NCBI GenBank assembly: GCA_009760855.2
Contig: WPIO01000026.1
Span: 1,935,501 to 1,999,500 of the forward strand
Reading direction: 5' to 3'
DNA: 64,000 bases
Source: Cristatella mucedo
Lineage: Eukaryota > Bryozoa > Phylactolaemata > Cristatellidae
Part shown: positions 20,418 to 31,974 of the stretch, piece by piece
How positions within the stretch are numbered: the first letter of the stretch is position 1
How the letters are laid out: each line of letters starts with the position of its first letter
Notes under the pieces: model-generated
Database searches by the model: none
The model's input: the letters and a program-made list of their open reading frames with translations, nothing else
What the model was told of the DNA's origin: nothing
Translations under genes and position numbers: made by a program

Positions 20418-20836
20418 TGAAGGAACACGACTCTTGCGGCCCTCGAGCACTGGGCTGAGACATACGAGGGCTCTTTCAGACTGCCTACCCAGCCACAAGC
20501 TCACGACCGGTGGAAGGGCAGACGATGACTCGGCAATCCTGCCCAAATTTATGTATTGGCGGCATCTGTGGGGACATCAATCTACCACAAACTGCCGCCA
20601 GCTGTCGGGTGGGTTCGGAACAAACAATGGCCCGACAGTGCGAAAAACAAAACGCATGCATGGAATATAAGGGCTGCCGAAGGAGTACAAGGGAGGGAAG
20701 AGAGATATCCCTCCATGCCTGCAGCCGTCTAGTGTGTGCAGACTGGGCTTGGCTGGCGTAGCTTGAAATAAAGGCTTTGGTGTTGGAGCCAGCAGACTTG
20801 TTGCTCGGTCGCGCTACCCAGCTTGACCTAACGACA
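20418..20836 (+). repeat. Predicted 3' LTR of the Gmr1-like element
   Basis: A purine tract (gaggaggagagggg, 20,402-20,415) precedes TGAAGGAACACG, and the segment ends ACGACA. It contains a TATA-like ggaatataaggg at about 20,662 and AATAAA at 20,767, spaced as in an LTR. With no partner LTR in the window, the ends are inferred from these signals and from the gag-like sequence that begins soon after. Confidence 0.55.
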
Positions 20837-20859
20837 GGTCGTGCAGAGGGCTGTCACAA

Positions 20860-22990
20860 CAGTAAAAAGTAAGACACTGGGAGATAGCGTTAGACATTGC
20901 GACAGTCGCAGAACAGCCGTAAAGAGAGATCGCAACGATGTAAAAGGGTTCCGAGCATTCGACTGCCGAACCTATGTTTGTTGACATGATGAGCGGACCG
21001 TACTCTAAGCCAATCACCCGTGATTGCGCCTCGTGCGGCTCAAAGCAGCACAAACGGCACAGGTACCCTCACTAACACAGCATATGCCACCTCTGTGGGA
21101 CGCAAGGTCATATGCAAAGAGTGTGTTGAAGATAAGACCGGCATCCTATGCAAGCGGCCACAAAGGCGACACCGAAGAAAGAATGCACACAACAACTCTG
21201 GAGACATCAGAAAAGTGTCAGATAAAGTCATTTTCATTCATTCTGCGAGAATTGCGACCCACAAACCGTGCATGATAGAGGTCTATGTTGAAGGAACACC
21301 CGTTCTTATGGAATTCGACACGAGATCAGGCATTTCTACACTGTCCTTGCATGAGTATAAGCCTCTGTCCTCACTTCACCCTGGAGCCTAAGAATATTAA
21401 GCTACGGCCGTATGGTGCTACTGCTGAGATATTTTCTGTTGGCATAATTCTTCCTCAGGCTGAATGACAAGGGGGAAAAGTCCAGGCTCGACTTTTCGTC
21501 CTTGCCGACAGCGACTTACCGCAGCTGGGCAAAGAATGGATCGGGACTTTTGATCTTGTTATCAGCATGATCATTTCTGCCAATTGATTGACTGACCATC
21601 GAGACATCGAGGCTCGTTTACAACTGCATGACAATCTCATCCACTAGACACTGTGTAAGCTCAACCATGTCAAGGCCAAGTTGCATGTTCAAGGAAAAGC
21701 TGTACCCGTGCATATTAAATGTCGAACTATGCCATTTGCGATAAGCAAGAAGGTAGAGGCTGAGCTACACAAAATGCTCTCTGGGGGGTTATTTTGCAAG
21801 TCGAGCAGAGTAAATGGGCGACTCCAGTAATTCAAGTAATTAAGCCCGGCGTCTCGATCAGCCTCCGAAGGGACTACAAAGCGATGCTGAAGTCGCAGCT
21901 AATAATTGATTCATACAGAGTGCCTTCGATAGACGACTTACAGGAGAAACCAAATGAGGGACCTTATTTTCAAAGTCATCCCATGCATGTACGAAGATCG
22001 AACTTGAGGAAGCCTCTAAAGCTTTTATCACCATTACTACGCTCAATGGGTTGTTTAAATACAACTGCTTGCCATTTGGTGTTGCCTCCTCTCCCACTTT
22101 TCATCAAATGACTGTGGATCGTGTGCTGTCTGGACTGCCTGGCATATTGCGCTAACTGGATAATAATAAAAAATAATAACAATAACACATTTGTCAAAGT
22201 GTGCCAGAGAACTCAATTCCTTTCTACATGCTTTAAAATTGCTGCAAAGGAAGCACGATCGAATGGTTAGTGGTAGCATGCTCAATAAACAACAAGAATA
22301 ACATGGTTAGGGGTAGACATGCACAGGGTCTGCATGCAAGTGTGGTTAATGCCAGCATGCACAGTGTCAGCAGGTACAAGCACATAAAGGACGAATCACA
22401 AGGACAAACTAAATGCAGTCATAAATATGTGCATTTTTAATTTCTTTTTGAATGTGGTCAAGTCAGGGATTGAGTCGGAAATGAGTTCCAGGCTTTGGGA
22501 GCATAAGAAGTAAATGCACGGTCTTCAAAGGATTTGAGGTTTTACGAGGTATATGTATATAGTTAAATTCCGAAAAGCGGGTGGTACGATGCTTAGCCTG
22601 GTGGTGGAGTAGATCTGATAGTATGCTGGAGCCAAAGAATGTGATGACATTTCTGTGACAGGGAAAGATCGAACTACCCACATGCATGATCTTGTCTCGG
22701 TGTTGGTAAAACTGCAAGGCTCTTGCTTTCATGTAAGCAGAAAGAAGCACACCTTCTTACAACCGTCTATTGCATACCTTGGGCATCAAATAGATAAGAA
22801 TGGCAAACACCCCACGGAGGACAAAGTACCCATCATAAAAAACGCCCCACCAACGTCAGTGGGCTCTGATCATTTATAGGGATGGTGCAATACTATCACA
22901 AGTTCTTGTGTTGTGTGCCTGCTGCTTCTGCCATTGTAATAAGCACAGCAGCCTTGGCAACTAATGTATGCCCCACCTATAGCAGGTAGT
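20860..22990 (+). pseudogene. Gypsy-type element 3a: Gag zinc knuckle, protease and RT, decayed
   Basis: A nucleocapsid-like CASCGSKQHKRHRYPH followed in a second frame by CHLCGTQGHMQ (about 21,020-21,120) is a double zinc knuckle. EVYVEGTPVLMEFDTRSGIS (about 21,270) is the protease active-site region, with an Arg inserted into the DTG context. RT pieces include VPFAISKKVEAELHKML, LIIDSYRVPSIDDLQEKP and LPFGVASSPTFHQMTVDRVL. The gene is interrupted by a LINE tail (22,165-22,655) and resumes as FLQPSIAYLGHQIDKNGKHP and SFIGMVQYYHKFL (RT thumb). It ends near 22,990. Confidence 0.75.
22165..22655 (-). mobile_element. LINE family A 3' fragment (a)
   Basis: In reverse complement this matches the RT C-terminal tail and 3' UTR seen at 32,400-32,930, including HQAKHRTTRFSEFN and the aacatgcagac...gcatgctg repeats. 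It ends in an A/T-rich (taa)n tail at 22,165-22,190. It sits within the RT of gypsy element 3a and so inserted later. Confidence 0.85.
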
Positions 22991-23012
22991 TAGGCAATTG
23001 ACTCGACACATA

Positions 23013-23150
23013 GTCAGGCCTTTGATGTAAGGATGTTGCCAGTCACAGATGCACTCCCGCATCTGCAGTGAGTCAGGTAGCTCGTACATGCACTCGTTGA
23101 GGGAATAAAGATTGAGTCTCGTTAACCGTTAACTCCAGTCCTCAAGAGGC
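23013..23150 (+). repeat. Left LTR-like direct repeat of element 4
   Basis: 'aggcct.t.atgtaaggatg.tgccag.cacagat.cact' through 'actcgttgagggaataaagattgagtctcgttaac' repeats at 26,177-26,310. AATAAA is present (23,103). Length is about 130-140 bp; exact ends are uncertain because similarity also covers the preceding caggcct. Confidence 0.7.
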
Positions 23151-23160
23151 GGCAGAGAAT

Positions 23161-24180
23161 GGTTGCTGCAATGATGCTGCCTGTGTACGACGGCCGATCG
23201 CCGGTTGACCTCTTGATTAAATATTTAGATAATAACAATAATAATGCATTTGATAAAGCACCCTCAGAGAACTCAATCTCTTCCTAGGCGCTTTACATTT
23301 GCTGCAAAGGGAAACTCGATTGAATCGTGAGTAATATCATGATTGCGATTCGGCAAATGGCTGGGACAAGGCATCTTGTACGAGCAAGATGCAAGCATTC
23401 CTAGCAGGCAATGCACTCATCGTATATCTTGAGCTGAAAAGTGGTAAGCGAACGATAAAAGAAGTCAAGAAAACGTTAGAGGAGGCATTCTCGCCAGAGG
23501 AGGGCCGTGGTGAGTACCTTCGTGACTTTGAAGGCCTCGTCCTGCAGGACGGCAAGCCGGTGCTGAACTGTATGAAGGACTTGAAGTGCCTGCTTAGGCG
23601 ACTGACTGAGGACTTAAGGGAGTTGCTCCTGTGCCATCATTTTTCGAACGGACTGCCGGACAGTTTAGCCACCACCATTAAGGTTTCGCAGCATTATACA
23701 ACCCCAGAGGCCGCCCAGCCGAGCCAGGATTCTAATGGCTATGCCACGAGGACACACGCCCTACGGTTGCGCCCCTCAAGCCGGCCTGGGCGACCCGCGA
23801 GAGTGTCGTCGACGAGCTTACCGCCTGCCTGGGCACCCATGGAGACCGAGCTCCAGCGTATGCGACTGGAAGCACCGGCGCATTGGGAGAGCTCGGACGC
23901 GAGTCTGCAGTGGTGCTCGCAGGTTCAGCTAGCTGTCTCGAGCGCTGGCAGACAGGGAACTTCGGTGGTTCTAAAAAAAAGTGAAGTGCGTACAAAGCTG
24001 CCGAGTTACTCCGGCTCCCAGGCGGCCGAAGGGATGCGGGCGAGACTGAGCAGATGGCTGGGGGACGTGGACCGAGTCTGGAAACCCCCCTGTGGGGTGC
24101 GGCAACGCTTAGCAGGCCACAAGCGTGTTCGCCGTGCGTGACTGTCGTCATCGGCGACAAAACTATTTTAGAATTGGTCG
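23161..24180 (+). pseudogene. Gag of element 4, interrupted by a LINE tail
   Basis: MVAAMMLPVYDGRSPVDLLI (from about 23,161) is cut by the LINE fragment at 23,215-23,335. The frame then resumes for 250 codons (23,389-24,141) with FLAGNALIVYLELKSGKRTI, EVKKTLEEAFSPEEGRGEYL and LLCHHFSNGLPDSLATTIKV, a normal gypsy capsid order. The second half is Pro/Arg-rich and lacks a visible zinc knuckle. Confidence 0.72.
23215..23335 (-). mobile_element. LINE family A 3' tail fragment (b)
   Basis: 'aataacaataataatgcatttgataaagcaccctcagagaactcaatctct' matches the reverse complement of the family A 3' end. It is inserted between two parts of the element 4 Gag. Confidence 0.85.
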
Positions 24181-24239
24181 ACGCACGTCTCTAATAAAGG
24201 AAGAGGCTGCCAGCTGCGGTACACACACGCCGTACCATC

Positions 24240-25250
24240 CGATCGCACGAGCTTAAAGATGGCGGCAAATCAATTATCTCGGGCCATCGGACAGTGCGAC
24301 CTATGGTTTGTTATAGAGGGCAGATCTGTGTGCCATATCTTTCTCGATGTGAGAGACCTTGCCGTTGATATGATCTTAGGCACAGATTTTTAACTTCACA
24401 GATGGCTCAAATACAATACAATTTAAAGAGCCCTCTAAGAGAGGTTGCCCTCAATTCAAATTGCAATGGCAGGATTGCAGTGCCGAGGTGGTGGCTAGCA
24501 TCATGGAGCAGGAGGTAGCATTGGAGCTCGAGACGCGATGTTATTCCATCATATTCCAACAGGTAACAGCAAACCAGTACGCAATCCTGCGCAACGAGCT
24601 CCACTGCATTTGTGAGTAAAGATCATTGTGCAGCTTAATATCATGCTAGAGCATAATATCATCAGCCGAGCACAAGGCTGCTGTCTGCTGTTTATGCGCC
24701 CGAGAAAAATGGTGAATTGCGTACAGCGGCAGACTATAGAGAGCTTACTAAACTTATTGCAAATGATGCTTATCCCGTGCTGCTACCAGACGAAATTCAG
24801 GACGGACTACCTACATGTCTCCTCCATCTTAAGTACCCTGGGCATGAATTCGGGATACTGGCAGGTGCTGGTTGATCCCGACGATGTTCAAAAGATGTCG
24901 TTTGCACCAGGGCCAGAACTAGGTGCAATCGCCTTCTTAAAAATGCCATTTGGATTATCCGAGGCTCCGGGCACATTCCAGTAGTTAATGGGCTAGATTT
25001 TGTGCAATTAGCTCGGATGACGTGATGGTCCACGGCTAGATTGAGCAAGGTTGAGCACATCAGCCACTTGAATATGGCGCTTTCCCGTCTGCAGACGGCT
25101 AGATTGATGTTGTCCGGTGGTAAATGCCATATTGCACAGGTTGAGGCGAAATACGTGGGGCAGGGGCATGTCTTAGACAGGAACGGTAAATGCCCTGACC
25201 GAGAGAAGTACGCACAGTCAGCGACTGGCCAGCGCCGACTTAGATGCCTG
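24240..25250 (+). pseudogene. Protease and reverse transcriptase of element 4
   Basis: SVCHIFLDVRDLAVDMILGT (about 24,325-24,390) is the C-terminal block of a gypsy aspartic protease. RT follows with IVQLNIMLEHNIISRAQG, ILSTLGMNSGYWQVLVDPDD (catalytic Asp replaced by Asn or Gly context) and FLKMPFGLSEAPGTFQ. The active-site region reads SSDDVMVHG (about 25,010), with Ser at the Tyr position. ALSRLQTARLMLSGGKCHIA closes the palm. Stops at about 24,983 and elsewhere break it. Confidence 0.75.
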
Positions 25251-26180
25251 AGCTTCGTGAGCTTCTGGGCTTGGCGTCCTACTATCGCCGGTTCATCGAG
25301 GGTTTTGCTAAGCTGGCCGCTCCTTTGCATGAACTGCTTGCAACACGGACGCAGAATACATGGGAGCGTAAGCAGCACTTCCAGCTACCACAGGGGGAGC
25401 TGGAGCCAACGCCAAGGTGCTTACCTGCCCGACGACAACCGCGAGCCTTTTGTCGTCTCGACCGAAGCCACGTGACCAAGGTATTGGAGCGATATTACAA
25501 CAAGGAAGCCGATTGCTGGCGTTCAAAAGCCGCGCCTTGTCTCCTAGTGAACGAAACTACAACATCATCCAAAACAGAGTGTCTGGCACTCATATGCGCC
25601 ATATAGGAGTTCAGGAACTACCTCATGGGTCGAAGACACAGAATCCGCTACTGCGGCTTAATGACCAGAAAGCACAGGGGGGATTCTGGCACGCTGGGCT
25701 ATCGCCTTGCAGGAGTTCGAGTTCAACATCACGTACAGGAGAGCAGAGCTTAACACCCAGGCACGTGCTCTGTCACACCGGCCAACTGAGACCTGCTAGC
25801 GTGTCTCGTGGACGTTCGGACGGTGGTGGTAAGCGACCTCAGAGAGATGCAGCAGTGCAGCCGCTTCTCAAGGCTGTGGTAGACGTACTGGAGGCTTGTT
25901 CAAGCCGAGCCCCACGTTGGACCCCGTCATTAATTACGGCGGTTCCGAAAAATGTGGGACCAGCTAGAATTTGGTTAATGGCGTCCTCTACCACTACTTT
26001 TGCCCTCAATCCGGGCCGAATATAGATCTGCTTTGGTCACACGGCCAGCCCACCGAGAAGAACTACTCAGATGACACTACGACAACTGTGGTCACCAAGG
26101 TGTAGAACGATGTAGTAGGATCGACTACGAGACCATGCTTACTGGGTCAATATGAGCCGGGACGTCGTGCAATATTGCAG
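25240..26180 (+). pseudogene. RT thumb, RNase H and integrase zinc domain of element 4
   Basis: LRELLGLASYYRRFIEGFAK (thumb) leads to RNase H pieces: PRDQGIGAILQQGSRLLAFK, SRALSPSERNYN and FNITYRRAELNTQARALSHR, spread over frames. Near 26,060-26,170, LRRHYDNCGHQG...RAYWVNMSRDVVQYC-like text is the HHCC domain of integrase. It stops at the right LTR-like repeat, so the DDE core is absent. Confidence 0.65.
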
Positions 26181-26310
26181 GCCTCTAATGTAAGGATGCT
26201 GCCAGCCACAGATCCACTGCCCCATCTGCAGTGAGTCGGCCAGCTCGTATATGCACTCGTTGAGGGAATAAAGATTGAGTCTCGTTAACTGCACTCGGCC
26301 ATCCTCGTGT
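26177..26310 (+). repeat. Right LTR-like direct repeat of element 4
   Basis: Matches 23,013-23,150, including the ggaataaagattgagtctcg block with AATAAA. The two copies differ at roughly one base in ten. Confidence 0.7.
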
Positions 26311-26354
26311 CTCCGGAAGACAAAACAAGAACGGCCGCTGCTTGAGCCTCTGTG

Positions 26355-27615
26355 ATACACATGCCACCTATGGGTGTCAGTGGCCTCCAGTCATTTATAG
26401 GGATCGCGCAATACCATCAAAAGTCCTTGCCCAACCTGGCACACGTATTGCACCCCCTTGTATGAATTTCTTTAAAGCAAAGCAGGTTGCTATGGACTGT
26501 CCATTGCCAATGGCTTTCAAAAAATCTAAGGATATGATTAGCTCTGAAAGCGTAGTGGCAGATTACAACCCCAATGAAACGCTCGTTCTAGCTTGCGACA
26601 AATGATCTCGTCGACTTGGTGCTGCTTTATCTTATCGATTAGCCGGCAGCTAGGACAGGCATATTTGCTTCTTTGCCTTTGCTTCCTGTAGGATATTTAA
26701 AAGAAAAAACTATTCACAATTGAGGAGGCCTTGCCACTAACATGCGGCATTATGCGATGTAATCTGTATTTGTATGGACGGAAGTTCTTGCAGCTTAACG
26801 ATTACTGCACTCTTGCTGCCATGCCTATGCAGCGTCGGGCTGCAGTGTTGTCTGCATACACATATAGCATCGAGATGGTAAGAATGGTACAGATGGTAAG
26901 AAGATCATGTCACTTGGCAGCTACTGATTCTTAATACTGGTAGATGCGTTCTCGAAGAGGCCCGAATGTTCCGCATGAGGGTTGCACCGTCTGGCACGAC
27001 AATCTCGATGCTACAGACACTCTTTACCCAATTGGTTCTATGGGTAATAGGGTCTAACAACAGACGGCAGTTCGCCTCTCATGGTTTTGCTAGTTTCCTA
27101 CAGGCTAATGGCATCCGGAACCTCCTTTTGGGACCTTATCACCAACAGAGCAATTGACTAGCTGAGCGCTTTGTACAAACTTGCAAGCGGCATATGCAGC
27201 TAGTGCAGGCGATCCTCAGTGGCACATCGACCAGTTCCTGTTAAAGTACGGCTTCTGTGAGAATGCAACGACCAAGTCCACCCCATCGCAGTTACTGCTC
27301 GGCCGAAACTTGGGCAAATGCCAGGACCTGCTTCGTTTGGCCAATGAAGGTGCTGCCACGCCTTCATCTCCAACTAGGCCTCTCAGATATGCGAATGGAG
27401 ACCTGGTGTGGTACAAGGATTATTGCAACAGGACAGCAATTTAGTCTCCGGGAACCATAAAGGTAACCAACGGCTATGTGATTGATTGGGTAGAGCCAAA
27501 TAAAGGTGCTGACTGCATGATTCGCCACCAAAACCAGCTTCACTGGCAAAGTGTAATGCCATACACTGACAATGTCACTTAGGGAAGGTCACTCAGGGAA
27601 GGAGCAGAACCGAGG
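26355..27615 (+). pseudogene. Gypsy-type element 3b: RT thumb, RNase H, integrase remnants
   Basis: Starts within the RT thumb (SGLQSFIGIAQYHQ), continues to RNase H pieces (VADYNPNETLVLACD; PLTCGIMRCNLYLYGRKFLQ) and then integrase. The second catalytic block is VIGSNNRRQFASHGFASFLQ, where D becomes S or N, and the Glu block is NLLLGPYHQQSN-LAERFVQT with one stop. STPSQLLLGRNLG and DLVWYKDY...WVEPNKGADC follow. A G-run near 27,606-27,613 could be the polypurine tract. It overlaps element 3a in the thumb, so it is a second copy or a rearranged one. Confidence 0.75.
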
Positions 27616-27619
27616 GGGG

Positions 27620-28280
27620 GAAGTCGTGCTACTAATTATAAAAGTAATGCTACTGCTAATAATAATGCTTAAGCTGTGGCAGAAGCCACTGACATAATCA
27701 GCCGAAGCCCTGCTGTGGAAGCTGAGAGTACCATGGCACGTACTGACTCACAACTACACCTTGATACTGCTGACACTAATAATGTCATTATAGGTTCATC
27801 GACAGAGAGCCTCCATGAACATTTAGATCATAGATCGGTAAACTCCGGCCGTTTGGCCAGATCCGGCCTAGCTAGTGCTCCAGTCCAGCCTAGCGGTCCC
27901 CTAGTTATTTATTGGTGGATTCGGAATAATTGTCGCTGTTTTCTTCCCCTTCCTTATCAAGGTACTTTGACTTACGAGTATCCTAACTTAACGAGTTTTC
28001 GAGGCACGAGCTGTCTCTCAGCCACTTTTTGCTTTGAGTTGAAAGCTAACTGTTACTGTGCTTGATTTTGCTTCGCAGGTTTCGTAGTTTGATTTTAGAA
28101 CTGCAACTTTACTTTGATAACGGCTAATGGCGGCAGCCCTTAGCCGTGACAGATCTGCGCCAGAAAGTGTTAATGCAGAGGTCGGCAAAATCCAACCTTT
28201 GTGCCAGATGGGCCCTAGCTAGCACTCCAGTCCGGCCTAACACCACCCAAGTTATTTATAGTTGGATCCGGCCTAATTAA
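27620..28280 (+). repeat. Sequence with an imperfect direct repeat (27,866-27,935 and 28,205-28,275)
   Basis: 'ctagctag.gctccagtcc.gcctag' plus 'agttattta.tggtggat.cgg' occurs twice, 340 bases apart. This may be the degraded 3' LTR zone of gypsy 3b. The 129-codon frame at 27,676-28,065 has no recognisable similarity. Confidence 0.4.
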
Positions 28281-28282
28281 TA

Positions 28283-28400
28283 ATTATATTAATAATAATA
28301 TAGCTGATATAACACCCTGGAGAGAACTCAATCTCTTTCTATGCACTTTACATTTGCTGCAAAAGAAGAACGATCGAATGGTTAGTAATTGAAATGTTGC
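28283..28400 (-). mobile_element. LINE family A 3' tail fragment (c)
   Basis: 'gagagaactcaatctctttctatgcactttacatttgctgcaaa' is the reverse complement of the family A 3' end, with an A/T tail at 28,283-28,310. Confidence 0.8.
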
Positions 28401-29044
28401 AGTTTTGTTCCCCTTCATTACTTCTGGTTGCAGCTGAAACTGCTGCCTGTGTTTATTTTTAGAACTGATGTCAGGTGCTTGTATGAACAGAAACGCATGG
28501 CCCGGTTGGGGTGACAAATGTCTACCCCTATAATCGCCGTGCGTGTCTGTGCATCAGTTGTGGCTTTTTGTGTGATTGTCCGTCTGAACAAGCCCACTCC
28601 GGCGGGCCGTTAGAGTAAGTGCAGTTTCTTCTGGCCTAGTGTGCCTTCTCGACCTTCTGAAATGGCCTAGTCGTCCGAAACCTTTGCCGACCTCTGATTT
28701 AGATGCAGGTACATCGAATAGTGGAGCTGGATACGTCTCGAGCAGCTGCCGACTGAGGCCAACATGCATTGCCTACATCGACCCTAATAACCAAAGACAC
28801 TATCCAACCTACCAACGGGACTTGGTACAGTGAGACAGGTGCTTTATCGGCCCCTGTTGTGATGAGAGGATGTTCGGTCCGCCTGGCTTGTCCAGCCACC
28901 GCCACCATCCAGGAAAGAGCAGCAGACCGACTTGGAGCAACTGCCTCTACGCCAGGGTAGTAGCTCTCTCGGCCCGGCTCCACGGTTCTGAGTAAACGGC
29001 ATCTATCTAAGCCATCTTGATCTGTGCGCATGCTGCCACAAACG
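28401..29044. other. No gene seen
   Basis: No recognisable protein or RNA gene on either strand. A 146-codon - strand frame (28,699-29,139) has no conserved motif and runs into the minisatellite. Confidence 0.4.
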
Positions 29045-29180
29045 TAGCACGCAGCGTCCCCGACAGCAGCCTTGCTGACAGCAGGCAGCCTTGCCGAGAG
29101 CAGCTTCGTCAAAAACAGCCTCGCCCTCAGCAGCCTCACCGACAGCAGGCAGCCTCGCTGACAGCTGCCTCTCGGACGTA
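29045..29180 (+). repeat. Second gccgacagcag-type minisatellite
   Basis: Units such as ccgacagcagccttgctgacagcaggcagccttgcc repeat the motif of 3,695-4,205 about nine times. The frame at 29,017-29,478 translates through it and is not supported as a gene. Confidence 0.7.
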
Positions 29181-31974
29181 CACAGCTGCCATCGAGCTCA
29201 TCCCAGGAATTGTCAATCCCCCGGATCTATCAATTCCGAGTATTACCATCTCATTACGTACACTGATATTTTTCAGCAATACACGTGACCCATTTCCTTA
29301 TCAAGGCAGCTTTGGATCGTCATGGGCAGCTTCGGCTCCTCTCCCTCCCTCTGTAGGCAGATTGGTCATCTGTGACGGTTTTGCACCCAATATTCTCTTG
29401 ACAGACAGACAATTCAACCGATTAAGGCATTCCTCACTTGCTGAGCTTGCGAATGCAGTAGCAATACGGTCTCAGTAAGACAAGCAATGAGTGTTATGAC
29501 ACTGCAACCCTTTAAGAGTAGCAAATACCCGTGCCACCCACACGAGCAGATGTGCATGAGTAGATGTAATTGCTAGACCAGCTTTCTTAAGCCAAGTGAC
29601 CAGTAAAAGTCTGGCAAAAAGCATCGCTGAGTCTGAAATATCTCAAAGAACAAAAAATCGACCGAGAAAAGAACAGGCCAAAATGAATGGATGTCTTAAT
29701 GACGCACTCGACGGCCCTACCGACACAACTGAACTTGGCTACTCTTCATAAGAAGTAATAACTTCAGTAAGAACTAGGCATGGCAGCTCTTCCAAAAGAA
29801 CACGGCACAGAAAGCTACTTATCCTGTCCTCGTCAAATTAAAACCGCAGTACCAGCAAACTGCACAGCAATTACAATTGTATCGAATAGCCAGGATGACT
29901 GCATGCATGCTTCCCGGGTGGTTATGGCCTATTAAATCGACCAAACAAAACAAGTGTTTAGTAAGCTCAGCGTGTAACTGCTGCGATCGCTTGATTTCTT
30001 TAGTGTCGGTGATCCCTGCATCCACCATCGCGGTAGCTGCTGCATGGAGGCTGTATGCTACTGTAAACACCAACCCTTGTCATGGTCAACGAAACGTTTT
30101 GATAAGGGTCGTTTGCCATAGAAATCAGCACATGAGTCAAGTCTATTACTGGTATTACAAGATTTTGGATAATGCTGCAGACATTGGGGAACTATAGCTG
30201 ATTTATTCATTACATTAACACAGCCGTTTTAATGGATGAGATTCAGATACTTGCAGAAAAGGGTTAAGATGACACTGATGTTCTGCTACGAACCATGTCA
30301 AGACTACAGCTTGAAGAAATCATAAGCACAACCTCCTAGGCTATGAATTGAGCAGACATCGAGAGAGAGTGGGCAGCTGCTACCTCAAGAACCTCAGGTA
30401 ACAAAAAAGATGAGCTTGAAGATACATGCTTTTCTAACAGCCTTTTACCTGCCAATATATGGATAAGCTAGCTAAGGGGGTTGAGTCCTAATAAAGCTGC
30501 TTACAAGGACTTGTGAGTAATTGGCATTCACGTCAAAAATGCTTACGAGCAACTGAAGCTGCAGCAACTAATCCATGAACTATTGCTGCAGGTATAAGTG
30601 CTTTGGACTAAATTTAGTCCTTAAATTAGGACGCAAGTTTGCTAAATCAGGACTTTGACGCCTGCAGTAGGAAAAGCAGCTCTTTAAGTCTTCATTTCTC
30701 GATGCCAGTCACTTGACCACATCAGGAAGCTTAGAAACAGTCAAAGTTTCTGCTGCCGAAGCAAAAAGAGAATTGGGCAAGTAGCCGAAGCACCATCAGC
30801 AGATGCCTTGTCATAGGCTACAAGCAATGCTGCTTCTGGAGCAGCAAGTGCCCCCAGAATTGACATTACTTTCGAAGGTCTCGCTGTGGCATCGATCGAC
30901 TAAACTAAGCTGGTTGCGACTGCTGTCACGGATGAGCAGTCGCAGAGCCCCAGGCTGAGTGTCAGTTAGTACAGAGAATACCATTACAGGTATCAATGAT
31001 TTGGACTAAATCTAGCCTGTAAATAAACATGACCATTCTTGATCACAGGACATCGATGCTTGCATTGGGACAAGTAAGTCTCTATTTCTTTTGTTTGGAT
31101 CCATAAACTGCTGGGCCATAACTAACTCTCGAGGATATAAGCTGGCCAAGTGGGAACAACCAGGCAATGAATGCTGCTGACACCGTTCAAGGAGGCGATA
31201 TATTGCTGCCCCCTGTTTGATCGAACGACGACTGCTCAGCTAAAGGAAGCAACAAGATCTGAGAACAGACCCCTAGAAAGTGATTGCCTCATTGTTTCGA
31301 TTGCCACCTGTTCCGGATAAGCAGTCCCACTGCAACCTGCTGCAGCATCAGAAGAAACCCAGAATTTCCTTAAGACAACTTCATCTCTAAACAGGCTCTT
31401 TACATGTACCACGGGGCTCGAAGCAAGAGGTAGACACGCTTGCAAGATTGTTTACTGGTCCTGCCACCACTGACGAACCAACCGATGGTGTGCTGCCTTC
31501 CATGTTGCAGTAGATAGTTTGATCCACCTTTCGGGTCGTGCACTTCGTGTACTGTCTTCGTTGATGTTTTAATGAGATCATGAAAACTTTTAGCCCCAAG
31601 ACATAAAGGCATGATTTAGGCAGCAGAATACAATCTGATGTTGTCTAGTAACCATGTAACTTTCAAGTTAGGCTGACAATAAAAAATGAGGATTATACTG
31701 CAAATACTAGCCAAAATTCAAATGAATTTAGCATTTCAAAAATACCTAAATAGTGATTAGCTGCTCTGGCATTAAACAAGTCAAATTGGAGTGCCAGCTA
31801 GACTCTGTGCATGCTACCCCATTAGATGGTCCGATTGGGACCATGCAGCAGCAGCAGCTTGCTTTTCTATCTCCTTTGGTGCTGCTGAGTACGATCTGAA
31901 AGCGTTTAGCCGTATCGTTAGTAAAGTACGTGTAAGCATTCTGCTTCTTATGCTTTTTGACACACGAAGCACAC
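29181..31974. other. No gene seen; one imperfect direct repeat
   Basis: No motif-bearing frame. 'caggtat.a.tg.tttggactaaat.tag' occurs at about 30,592 and 30,983 and is followed both times by related text ending in caggac. This suggests two copies of an unclassified unit about 390 bases apart. Confidence 0.35.

Larger units (their letters stand above)
14613..20836 (+). mobile_element. Gmr1-like Ty3/gypsy LTR retrotransposon, integrase before RT, 5' LTR not found
   Basis: Order on the + strand is SCAN-like Gag, zinc knuckle, protease, integrase, integrase C-terminus, RT, RNase H and 3' LTR. Integrase ahead of RT is the known diagnostic order of the Gmr1 group (a Ty1/copia-like order in a gypsy lineage). 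A 1.45-kb insertion (17,132-18,585) splits the integrase. No 5' LTR matching the proposed 3' LTR was seen near 14.1-14.6 kb, so the 5' end is truncated or diverged. All frames carry stops or shifts. Confidence 0.85.
23013..26310 (+). mobile_element. Gypsy-like LTR element 4 with short LTRs
   Basis: Two short direct repeats enclose Gag, protease, RT and RNase H remnants and only the zinc-binding part of integrase. A LINE tail is inserted in Gag. The element lies between gypsy pieces 3a and 3b, which overlap in the RT thumb and therefore are not simply one element split by it. No clean target duplication could be assigned. The integrase stops directly at the right LTR-like repeat, which suggests an internal deletion. 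Confidence 0.7.
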
